Assembly: GCA_035772735.1 (NCBI GenBank)
Contig: JASDFA010000019.1
Location: 92,316,001-92,380,000 of the forward strand
Source: Datura wrightii
Taxonomy: Eukaryota; Streptophyta; Magnoliopsida; Solanales; Solanaceae
Length of the DNA stretch: 64,000 nt
Direction of reading: 5' to 3'
Positions 47,026 to 57,476 of the stretch are shown piece after piece; position 1 is the first letter of the stretch; every line of letters starts with the position of its first letter. Position numbers and translations under genes: made by a program. Under the pieces are notes generated by a model that did not search any database, was not told where the DNA came from, and saw only the letters and a program-made list of their open reading frames with translations.

Positions 47026-48250
47026 ATGGCATCAAACTCTAACAAACAAAAGGAGATAGAGGTAGCTAACAAGGGTTTCAATATACTCCGAAAATACATA
47101 AAAGGATCAAGTTCATCGGCCAAGGGAGCCCTACTAGGAGGTTTGGAGAAAAAACGGTGTGGCCTCATGGACAAATATGGTTCACCACACAAAAGGAGGT
47201 CAAATATGGTCCCAAGAATTGTATTAACAAAGGCCGCCACACAATTGAGTTCCCCACCATCTGGGACAAGGTCCTCGAGTTGGGATTGGGCTACATCTTT
47301 CCCGAGCCGGAAGAGTGCAACCTCACTTTGATGAGGGAATATTATGAAAACTGGGACATTTCTTTTGGGGAGAACAATAAGGTCAAAATATGGGTAAAGG
47401 TGGTTCAAATTAACTACTAAAACATTCAATGACTTCCTCGATACTCCTGTTGTAGACGCATATAGTACTTCATTCTGGTGGAGAAGACCCCATACCGAGA
47501 TAGTGAGCATTCATCTGCCCACTGGGCAAGGGACAATAATGGTGTCCACTGTACACTCTCATTCTCCTACATGAATAAGGAGGAAAAGTGTGGGTGAAGA
47601 TTATTTGTGTTATGCTTCTCCCTAGGACACATATAACAGACATCACTAGAGAGCGGGTTGTGTTGGTATACATACTAACGAAGGGGCTACCACTCAATTT
47701 TGGTGCAGTGCTTTGAGGCAATATTAGGAGATTGAGGGATAACTGCAGGTGGAAATACTGTGATAGCAGTCTCCTGACTCAATTTTTGAGAGATAAGGGC
47801 ATTGAGGAAGAGGAGGTAGACCTTCATCTACCTCGAGCAGGGTACCTAGCAGGCAAGATGATGGATGTAATAAAGGTAAAGGAGCCCATCACTTCAATAG
47901 CTCCACCTCTCACTGTAGCTGATCACCAGGCCCAGGATGATAGCTAGAGAGACCACATGTTCAACATGTTAGATTTGCAATTAAGGATCGAAGGCCGACC
48001 TATCACGAATGATGAGATAGATACCCTGGAGAAGAGGTACTCACTCATGGAGAGTGCTATACTAATGTGTAGAGTGGGACTAGCCTTTGAGGAGTTGCTG
48101 GACGATGATAAGACCATGGTGCTTACTGATGAAGTTGATGACTTGGACAATAATGATGAGGAGGATGATGCTACCACGGGAGCCATGCAAATTAATGGCG
48201 AGGATGAAGATGATCAGGAGTACAATCCTGATGATGATGACTATGCGTAG
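47026..48250 (+). pseudogene. G accessory ORF: plant-transposon-type protein (Transposase_32-like), broken
   Basis: ATG at 47026 gives MASNSNKQKEIEVANKG. A frameshift near 47150 moves into WFTTQKEVKYGPK, IWDKVLELGLGY and NLTLMREYYENWD. After stops at about 47418 and further shifts, later pieces are 47732-47947 (LLTQFLRDKGIEEEEVDLHL) and 47957-48250 (MFNMLDLQLRIEGRPITNDE), ending in a strongly acidic tail (DDLDNNDEEDDA ... YNPDDDDYA). From memory this resembles proteins annotated 'putative plant transposon protein' (PF20167-like), common in Solanaceae. Function unknown. It sits where an autonomous relative would carry later genes. Confidence 0.6.
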
Positions 48251-49937
48251 CGGCCCATGAAGTTCCTTTTCTCTACGTAATTGATATATTTGTGTGTGCA
48301 CTGAGGATAGTGCACCGTTTAAATGGGTGGAGGAAAGATTTTCTATTTACTCTTTGTTTGATATATTCATAGTAGGCCATAGTACTAGATGTTATCCCCT
48401 GTGGTAGTAGCTCTGTGATTGATTAGGTCATGTTTTGTAATACATAGTAATGTTGATGACTAATAATCTGGATGATGCCTTGTGATGTTTGGATGATTTG
48501 TTTGTCGTTGTTAATTGAGTTTGTTTAGTTAATTTTAAAGTCAAAAATTTTAAATTTTTTCTTGTTTTTTGTGTCGTCATAGAGTAGTGAACCTTCCCTA
48601 TGATAGAAGGATGACGACTGTCTTAAGGAAAATTAGTCACTTTTTTTATTTTTCTTAGGATTGAGTCAGACATAAATCACTTGTGTACTCTTTGACATTC
48701 CACTTAGATGCTAAGATAGAGGCAATGAAGTGGTCATCTTAAGTGAGAATTCCACGAGACACACGCATAGTTTTTTAATTCGACTCAATAACTTGTAGGG
48801 CTTAATAATGAAAAATGTCATTCAATATGACAGTATGGATGTGTAGCTATAGGAAACTGACTAGAGTCTTAATGCCATATGAGGTGAGCTTAATTATTGT
48901 GTTTTGTACATATTGTAGCATGTAGAACTTGGATTAGTGTATGTTGTATAAAGTTAAGAGATGACTAAGCCATTACTTTGAAAAAGCCATGTTTCTTATG
49001 TTGGTTTACCTCCATGGACATTTTTCCTAGTTAACCCCCTTGAGCCATATGCCTTATTCTTTTCTTAGACATAAAAGTAGCCCATTCCCTTTTTGTTATG
49101 TGACTTTCAAAATTGTTTATCCAAAGTAGTCTTAGGCATTTTGAGGATTGAAAGTGAAGGTCCACCAAAGCATGAGTGATAAGGGAAAGGAGAGAAAGAA
49201 AATGGTGTGGCAAGTAAGAAGAGAAAGTAGGAAGAAAGGGTGCTCAAAATATGTTGTTTACTTGCTGGTAGGAAAATGAAAGAAAGAGTTTTAAGAGTGA
49301 TATTCTTATTGATTCTATAAGCAAAGACTAGCAGTCAAGTAGTTAAAAAAAAGGGGCATGAAAAGAAAAAAAGGGTGAGTAGAGTGAAGGGTGAACAATA
49401 AGGAAAAAATGGTGAACTTGAAAGATGAAAAATGTCTTAAGTGCTAGGATTGGTAGTCACTATAAAAGAAAAATCATTCCTACCCGTCCCTTAGCCGACA
49501 TTACATCCAAGAAAAGTCATTATTGATCTTAATCTATTGAAATAACTAAGTAGTCTAGGTGTGCATAAAGGGCAAGCATATGGTATGTTGCATATATATG
49601 ATACATCTTTTCTGAGTGTGAGTGTGCCTTACTTATTATGTTTCCATTGATAATTTGAGAGAGGAACATCACGAAAAGTGAGGGGCATAAGATGTCTAAG
49701 TCGGTGTACTATGTGTTGCATGTTTCATATTTAATCTATTGTCACTGTTTTGAAAGAATGAGTCGGTTATAAAAGTTGTGTAGTCTCGAATGTAAAATAC
49801 TCTACATGTGCTTGATGTGAATTGCTATAATTTGATGAGCCACTTAATCATATGCTCTCTGCTAGTTGTTTGAGTGTGAATTGATAGAGGTGATAAGTGG
49901 TGAGAAAATATGAGTTTGTGCACGGAGTTGAGGATTA
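48251..49937 (+). other. G 3' noncoding region
   Basis: About 1.7 kb without a gene. Roughly 49026-49580 is homologous to the 3' noncoding region of D (CCTAGTTAACCCC at 49026-49038). The shared 13-mer lies 934 bases from the 3' LTR in G and 935 in D. Purine-rich stretches at 49180-49440 are low complexity. Confidence 0.75.
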
Positions 49938-49972
49938 TTTGAGGACGAACAATGGATTAAGTCGGGTGGTGA
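49938..49972 (+). promoter_or_regulatory. G pre-PPT motif and polypurine tract
   Basis: TTTGAGGACGAA at 49938-49949 (11 of 12 with B and D), then AAGTCGGGTGGTGA abutting the 3' LTR. Confidence 0.72.
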
Positions 49973-51032
49973 TGTTGGACATATTCTTATGCCCATTTGC
50001 CATAGTTTTACCCATATTTAGGTTTGTTCTGAGTTCATAATCCTTTTGAAATGCGTAAATTCATGTTTTCGTGTGTCTTGTGAGATAATAAATGTTTCTA
50101 GATGTTTTGAGCAGGAAACCAGGGAAAAAGGACCCAAAATTGACTCAAGGTGTGAAGAAAGAAGAGTTCGCGAAACTCGGCCTAGGGATATAGCTGGAGT
50201 GGTGTGCCAACTCCTGAACTTTAGAGAAATATGCACCAAAGTTAGTGCTATGGATGGCGTGGGGCGCTAGGCCCCAGACTTCGGAGATGAAAATTTTGCT
50301 AACACCTTGATGAGATGAGAGGTATGGAGCCCCAGAAGCATCCCAGACTTAAGAAATTTTTTCAACATTCTGGTGCTATGGATGGAGTGGGGCGCCAGAA
50401 GGGTATAAATGCCAAGAAATTTAACAAACACTTTGGTGCTATGGCTGGAGTGGGGTGCCCGGAGCTAAACTTTAGAGGAAAATTAAGCCAAACTTGGGGC
50501 TACGGAGGGCGGGGCATGCTAGACCCTATCCTGGATGAATTTTGCTAATTTTTAAGCCAATTACTTGCGAAACATCATTTGAGGGATCACTTATAAATAA
50601 AACTTCTAGGTTATTTATTAGCAATGTTACATCATTTTGTTTGATCGTAGAAAGATTGTATCGCAACTTTTAGAGGAGAGACAAGCTCCTAATAAGGTTT
50701 CTTTTTTATTTATCGTTTTGTTTTGAATAATAATGATTTATATGTTTTTCCTTTTGTCTATGAGTGGCTAAATGCCCATTCTAGGGTTTTGGCCATAGTT
50801 GATGGTAGAAGTTTGCTAGTTTTGGTTCTTCATTAAAGGTTGTTTATATTTACTTATTTTAGTTATTTATTTTCCAGACTGATCACCTTGTGAATAAATC
50901 TATTTGGCTTTTGGTTGAACTCGGGAGATGGAATTGAAAGGGTTAAAAGTAAATGCAAACAAGAATTCGAAGATCCTTTGGCCCATTGATTGAAGATTAG
51001 AAGTTGTTGATGAGGATAGGGATATATCCTTC
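49973..51032 (+). repeat. G 3' LTR, truncated by E
   Basis: Aligns with 23999-25110 of the 5' LTR (TGTTGGACATATTCTTATGCCC start, tandem array at 50160-50520, TTATAAATAAAAC box). It stops at GATATATCCTTC, where E begins. The missing end should lie to the right of the window. Divergence from the 5' LTR is high, so G is old. Confidence 0.85.
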
Positions 51033-53639
51033 TGTCACGCCCCACCTTGGGGGGGTATGACTGGCACCTGGTGCCCTAGTAGGACCTAGACTGCTATCCG
51101 GTGAGCCAAGGCACATCTAGTGCCTGGCTGGCTCTAACTCAAATTCCTGGAAACAAAGGGCTATATAACGGCTGTAAACACAGCCTCCGGCCAACAGGCC
51201 TATAGCCACCTGTACCTGAAAAAAAAACAGCTAACCAGAAACATACTACTGTCAAGGGAACCTATGCGGGCCTGCAAGGCCACCATGCTGTCTAGTTCTC
51301 TGTAACTTAACAATAGCACGCTAAATAATTACGTGACCGGTAAGGTCACCACTACTGACTGGTTATGGCCACACACGGCCAACAGGAACAGAAATAACAA
51401 ATAACTACAACAAGCTGCACGGCCTCACATGACCGGCTCAACTGACCACAGGGAAATATATACAGACTGCAAGCCTCTAGGAATAACAATAGAAATGATC
51501 GCGACAGGGCCCCGACCTACCCGTACCGTACAACAAAAGAAAACAAAATACACCTCTGGAATTCAGACTCCAGATGATAGGAGCTAAATACTCAATAGCT
51601 GGCTGGAATCACGAGGGATCGCCTCCTCGTCTATGAGTACCTGCAGGCAAGTAATGCAGCGCCCCACTGGGCATCAGTACCACTGGTACTGAGTATGCAA
51701 AGCAACTGAAATAGTACAACTGAAAACAACTGAATATAGATAGCGTATCTAGAATTTCTGTATAGCAGGAGATAACTGAATCTGAAGAAGCTGGTATGAA
51801 CTAAATCAAGCTTTCTGTACTGATAAGGTAGAGGCGTACTTGTAGAGGCGACGACCTGCTGTCTAGTAGCTAGTATATAATATATAAAGCACATAAATAG
51901 ATATGCAAGTATCAAGCAAGAGCCAATACCAACCCCCATAAGCCGGATAGCGCCAAGCAAGCAAACAATCTATATACCCCTACCCGGGTAAAAACCAACC
52001 AAAAATAAGTCACTCCACTCATCTGATAACTGTGAGCTCCTCCTACCGGCTCCCTTGGGTACGTAGCTCAGGCCTTGGCCTCTGACAATAAACTGTGTCT
52101 GAGTCTGAAGAATCCTGCCTCTGGGCGCAAGTGCACACGGGGTAGTCTGCTGCTGTATCTGTAACTGAAACTGCTCCTGGGTGCAAGCACGCAACAGGGT
52201 AATTTTATAAAAATCTGTATCTGGAACTGCCCCCGGCCACAAGCGCACACAGATTGTTCTGCCCCTGTAAACAGGGTGGACTGGCTCTGCGCAGAGTAAA
52301 CTGAACTACCCCTGCAAGCAGGGTGGTCTGGACCGTATTATCATGGTGGTCGGCCATCATCGTCCTCTAGGCGGACGACATCACCCAGCTGGTGGCGGTG
52401 TCTGAATCTGGTATCGACACAGCTATAACCCAGGGGCGGTGGGGATGCTAAAGGGGTGCCCACATGCCACAACAAGTCTCAACAAACAAATAGCACATAG
52501 AAATAGCAAGCATGTATCACTGAAAAGACTATCTGGAATCTAACTTCTTATTCTGATCTGTTTCTATACTGAACTGATTCTTATAATTATACTGATTCTG
52601 TAATCTCTGTTTAACTGTACGGCTAATCTGTAGCCAAGATACTGTCTGTCTATCAGATCTTTCTTTACTGACTTTTATTATGAAAATCTGTTCCTTTTTA
52701 TTCTACAACATGCTTGCTATTCACATAATAAGCTGTACTGAATCTGAACTACTAACTTGCCCTTGGGCACATGCTTTTCTAACTTTTAGACTGAATATGA
52801 TATCACAACGCGGACTAGGTTTACTGACCTTGCACAATACTTAACATTCCACTTCCGGGAATTCTACTACGGAGTTTATTGTATTATACAAGGCTAAAGC
52901 TACTAACTTGCCGAAAGAACTAGCTTTACATACCTTAACCTCGAGTTATCCGTCTGTCGGACGAGGCTCGGTCAATACTCCAGCTATTTCTCCCAACTGC
53001 ATTCATGTATACGCTAATTAATACTAAATATAGCTTTATTCTAAAGAGCGACGTCACTTCCGATATAATTGTAGCCTAAACTTAGGCTTATCGAAAGATG
53101 GTCGAAAACTCGCTATTTTTCAGAAGTCCAGAAGGGAGAAGTATTCACTTCACAGCCAGGAGCACATAGACACTAGTTTGGAGCAATTCTACTTACCTTA
53201 GCTCGGTAGCTCGACGATTCGTCGACCGTATTTTGCGAAACAAAATCCGTAGGAATGCTCCCTACTGCTAAATACCTCGGTACCTGAGGTTAATTTGAAT
53301 TTGGATCGCGTTTGGCGGCGTAATCGAGCGACAATTTATCCATATCCTTCGCCCCCTCTGTTTTCTCTCACGTTTCTGGAAAATATAATGAACATACTAA
53401 ATTAAAACCGAAGTGGGGGCATAAATATAATTGGCACTATAAATCGCATTCATGGAATGCGATTTATAAGTCGCATTCCTGAAATGCGATTTATAAGTCG
53501 CATTTTGCCTTGCGACGCGCTGACTTGGCGCTTGTCCGATCTTTCCCCGGGCCTTTTTCTAGCATGTATGGCTTCCAAATATGCTCGACCAACGCACGAA
53601 TAGGCCATCTAGGTGCCGGAAATCCTACGGGGTATAACA
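51033..53639 (-). repeat. E 3' LTR (2607 bp)
   Basis: TGTCACGCCCC to ACGGGGTATAACA. Similar to C over most of its length, but segments at about 52080-52330 (iterated CCCCTGTAAACAGGGTGG-type words) and 53420-53520 (inverted repeats) are specific to E. The TATA position reads ATAAATATAA. Confidence 0.92.
53441..53510. repeat. Inverted-repeat cassette in the E LTR
   Basis: AAATCGCATTC, ATG, GAATGCGATTT (53441-53465) is a perfect 11-bp stem with a 3-base loop. It is followed by TAAGTCGCATTCCTGAAATGCGATTT and another TAAGTCGCATT, a second imperfect stem. It occupies the place where A, B, C and F have the GTGTCACGG cassette. Confidence 0.85.
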
Positions 53640-53929
53640 CCTTCAACCTCTTAAGAACATTCGTTCTCGAATGTAAACTTCTATCTAGAGGACTACTCAA
53701 TTAGCTTAACTTGTTCTTAGGAAAATTTGGGCAGAGTTTCCCCTGTAATCTGGACTATCCCTAAATCCTGAAACACAGAAAAGTACAATACAGGTACTCC
53801 ACACGATACTATAAGATTCATTCGATAACTAAACATCAATCTTTCTCACTTATAGATAAACAACTGTAAGGTACTGCATAGGTAACAATACTGACATACC
53901 TGTCGCCTAGATAGGCCTGGAATAAGTGA

Positions 53930-55250
53930 GGATATCTAGCTTTCATATCTTTCTCCGCTTCCCATGTCATCTCTTTTGGTTCCTGTTACGCCACAATACT
54001 TTGACAGACGCAATATCCTTAGTTCTCAATCTACGAATCTGTCTGTCTAAGATGGCTACTGGAACCTCTTCGTAGGCCAGCTCTTCTGTAACCTGGATAT
54101 CCTGGACTGGGACTGTTCTGGATGGGTCTTCTATGCATTTCCTCAGCATAGACACATGAAAGACGGGATGAACGGACTCTAGCTCTGGAGGCAAGTTCAA
54201 CTCATATGCTACTCGGCCTATCCTCCGGCGAATCTGATAAGGCCCAACAAATCTTGGACTGAGCTTACCTTTCTTGCCGAATCTCATCACCCCTTTCATC
54301 AGTGATCCTTTTAAAAATACCCAGTCGTTCACCTCGAATTCCAAGTTTCTGCGCCGCACATCTGCATATGACTTTTGGTGGCTCTGTGCAGTCAGTAGGC
54401 GTTCTCTGATAAGTTTTACCTTCTCCTCTAACTGCTGAATAATGTCTGGCCCAATCAACGCTGATTTTCCTATTTCGAACCAGCCAATCGGCGATCTGCA
54501 CTTTCACCCGTATAAAGCCTCGAAAGGTGCCATCTGGATAGCTGAGTGATAGCTATTATTACAAGCAAACTCGATTAGGGGCAAATGCCCAACCCAGCTA
54601 CCACCGAAATCTAACACACACGCTCGCAACATATCTTCGAGCGTCTGAATTGTGCATTCCACCTGTCCATCTGTCTGAGGGTGGAATGCTGTGCTCAAAT
54701 TAATCTGCGTTCCCAAACCTTTCTGAAATGACTGCCAGAATCTAGTCGTAAACTGTGCTCCTCTGTCTGAAATAATGGATACTGGTACTCCGTGCAACCT
54801 GACTATTTCTTGGATATACAACTCCGCATAATCTGGCCGAGAAAGTAGTTTCCACTGGCAGGAAATGAGCTGATTCGGTCAATCTGTCAACTATCACCCA
54901 TATAGAGTCATGTCCATGTTTAGTACGGGGTAATCCTGCCATAAAATCCATATTTACTGCTTCCCACTTCCAGAGAGGCACAACTATGTCCTGAGTTAAC
55001 CCGCCTAGTTTCTGATGTTCTGCTTTCACCTGTTGGCAGTTAGGACACTGGCTTCAAATTCAGCAATTTCCCTTTTCGTACCTCGTTCATAATCTGCTGG
55101 TGGAGGTCTGAAATATCTGGAACATATAGACGGCCTTTACAATGCAGCACTCCATCCTCTGTTACCTGGAAATCTAGCACTTTCCTCTATTAACCAGGTC
55201 AGGATTCTTATACTACCATTCTTTTTTTTCCTTTACAACTGATGACGACA
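53930..55250 (-). pseudogene. pol: E integrase and chromodomain
   Basis: Minus-strand frames 53967-54458 (GPY/F and chromodomain part), 54504-54821 (IISDRGAQFT, TDGQVECTIQ) and 54742-55029 (MDFMAGLP) give most of the enzyme in shifted frames. The zinc-binding His region is lost: about 79 bases present in C between two GTAC words are missing at about 55080. It also has a one-base loss near 53970 before the chromodomain end. Confidence 0.87.
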
Positions 55251-55260
55251 CGGCGGTGTT

Positions 55261-55473
55261 CTAGATTACCGCTCTGTTGTCCTTCATTTCTATTACACGA
55301 ACGGCTAAATTGACCAATTGATGTATCTCTCTGACCAACTTCCGTTGCTTGGGTTGCAAATATGCCACACTCCTAATAGATCTATAGCTAAGAGCATTTG
55401 CTGCTCCATTATCTCTTCTTGACTGATATAACATATTCATACTTAGAGAGCTCGACATATAATTGACGGTCAT
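55261..55473 (-). pseudogene. pol: E RNase H C-terminal end, diverged
   Basis: MNMLYQSRRDNGAANALS aligns with VNILYHPGKANVVADALS of the family, followed by SVAYLQPKQRKLVREIHQL. Similarity to C fades at about 55445, so this is the last recognisable piece of E. Confidence 0.7.
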
Positions 55474-57476
55474 ACTGGCTTGTCTTGCCGAAGAGATCGA
55501 CAGGTAGTTTACAGGCGTAACTAGAGCTTATCTGGCCTTCCGGCCACATGCTAAGGCTACTTGTTGCTGGGATAACCTGAACGACCGTCTACGCACCTTG
55601 TGCCTTTATCTGATCAGAGGATCCTGATATTGATCATGACCTCTAATGATCTGGCTGCATTACCTTAAATAACTGAATATTCGGGTTGAATGACCCGAAT
55701 GTGGCAGTAGTCTAACAATGCTCTAACTGTTCTACTTGAGTACTTATAGTTCATGCATAACTGCAGACTTGTGGGCATCTAATTGCTTTATTATTTTGCT
55801 TGAACCACTGTAAGGCTGGGCTTAATCAAACTTACTCCCAGGCGATCAGTCTCTGGATCTTCACGGGGAGTCTATTGATCTCCTGGTCTTAATAAACACT
55901 GTGCTAGCAGGGTACTATCAATTTCTTACGCCTTGTGTGTATCCACTTGGATTTATACTGCTATTCTGGGGAATTCTCGGTCTTATGAGCTATTCTGTAA
56001 ATACTGGCCTTCCACTAGGGCTCTGTATCCGAATATCTTATGAGAACCAGCTGAAGTACTAGTCTGTCATTGACTGCTGATGTGGACCCCTTTCTTGGGG
56101 TGCCCACGGGCTTGTCTGACTTGCGGGGTATTCCTTGTAATAACTGCTAGGTTGACTAAGGTCGACTCTCATCCACAAGGCTGGGAAAATGATGTATGGC
56201 CACTTAACATATTGGAACAATTCTAGTATTGCTAATCTCTGAAGTATACCTATTCAGTCTCTAATTCTGGTTCTGGCACATGCTCTAGTGTTATTGATCT
56301 TTAGAGATGCTTCCCTGCTAATACAGGCGCCAGCTGGTCGGTAGACCGTCTAACTGCGCCCTTATCATCTAATTACCTGATTCAGGTTACTAACTCTTAT
56401 AAGCTTCTAAAACCTAGATCTGAAAACAACATATAAGTCTATTAACTTAATAACTAAGAGCTGAGACAGTTTCTATGGATTCATACGTAAATCACACTTA
56501 ACTTGCCCCTTCTTTTCGCTTTTCTCTTTTTCTTCTCTCTCTTTTCTCTTTTTATTTTATTTTATTTTATTTTATTTTTTATTTTTTTTGGAAAGGGGTC
56601 CTGCAATGCAATTTGTATATACTTCCCAGCACTAATATGCATCTGTGTGATTGTAACCCCTATTAGTAGCTGCTGACAGCATATTTATTATCTGCACAAA
56701 TATATATTAATAAATACGTACAATACATACTGAATTCTGTAGTGATACGTAATCTCTGACACACTTTGCTAAATTTCATATTGTACATGATACACTGCTT
56801 CTATGGTCTAATAATACCTCCTGCCTTCTCTTAACATTTCATTGTATTGTCACCCCATTCTGAAAGTAACAAACATAAGCACTTTAGTTATTGTCTGCTG
56901 TTTGAAATTTCGCCACTCTTGCGATGTGGGGTCAACGTTCGAATCTTGTGGCCTTACTTGGCATATATTGAGAGCCCATGACTGTCTGCTGGGCCTTATC
57001 TCTAGGTCACACTAGATTAGAATTGTTGTATCGGTAACTTCTTAACTTCTCCATAGCGGACATACTGCGGTATTCTGAGCCGCAATCTTACCGTCAACCC
57101 GAGGATTAATCCTTAATACGATATTTTATCAATCCGGGGGTAATTCTAATTTTCCCCACAAGATCTGACATTCCTGCTTCTTCCCCTCATCTTACTTAAG
57201 CTGAACTCTGGAGTTCAAGGTACTTGCTCTTTATTGTTAACAAGATTACTGGTCAAGTATCAGTTCATACTTCCCCTGACTTGTAGTCAGACCTATCTGA
57301 CTGACATGACCCCTCACCCTTTTGCTATCACAACTGGATCATAACTATCATCTTACAGGTATGTCTTGCTATCTGTTAGCATATATGGCGGACTTGTCCT
57401 TTTTCTGAGTCGAACTTGACTATTACCCGGCATTCATCCCTAACAGGTCTTTTACCCCTGCTTCGGGTAAGCTAAC
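55474..57476. other. Unassigned 2-kb region between E and F
   Basis: No ORF of note, no LTR ends and no similarity that I can see to the other elements. It includes (TTTTA)n at about 56545-56582 beside a CT-rich run. Where E should continue with RNase H and reverse transcriptase, this sequence stands instead, so it is either a replaced part of E or another insertion. Confidence 0.6.

Larger units (their letters stand above)
23999..51032 (+). mobile_element. Element G: old Athila-lineage element with accessory ORF, split by C (and D) and E
   Basis: Left to right: 5' LTR, Athila-type primer site, gag (interrupted by C at 26604), protease (44.6-45.57 kb), a conserved hairpin, an accessory ORF with gene-like leader (46.15-48.25 kb), a 3' noncoding block, polypurine tract and a 3' LTR that is cut by E at 51033. 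No reverse transcriptase, RNase H or integrase is found between protease and 3' LTR, so the element was non-autonomous. Its end lies beyond the window. Confidence 0.82.
51033..57476 (-). mobile_element. Element E: diverged Tekay-like element, minus strand, partial
   Basis: 3' LTR at 51033-53639, then integrase, RNase H end, then sequence I cannot assign up to the F insertion. The five bases before the LTR are CCTTC; the partner is off-window. It is more degraded than B, C and F, its polypurine tract is worn (ATAACACCTTCAACCTCTT on the plus strand), and its LTR has a different promoter-side cassette. Confidence 0.85.

Noticed and set aside
46980..47510. 176-codon minus-strand ORF
   Set aside because: It is antisense to the plus-strand accessory ORF, which has recognisable family words, a leader and splice sites. 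The minus frame shows no motif.
56500..56600. CT-rich run and (TTTTA)n as a possible non-LTR retroelement tail
   Set aside because: No adjacent reverse transcriptase or endonuclease remnant and no target duplication that I could find; simple-sequence DNA is the smaller claim.
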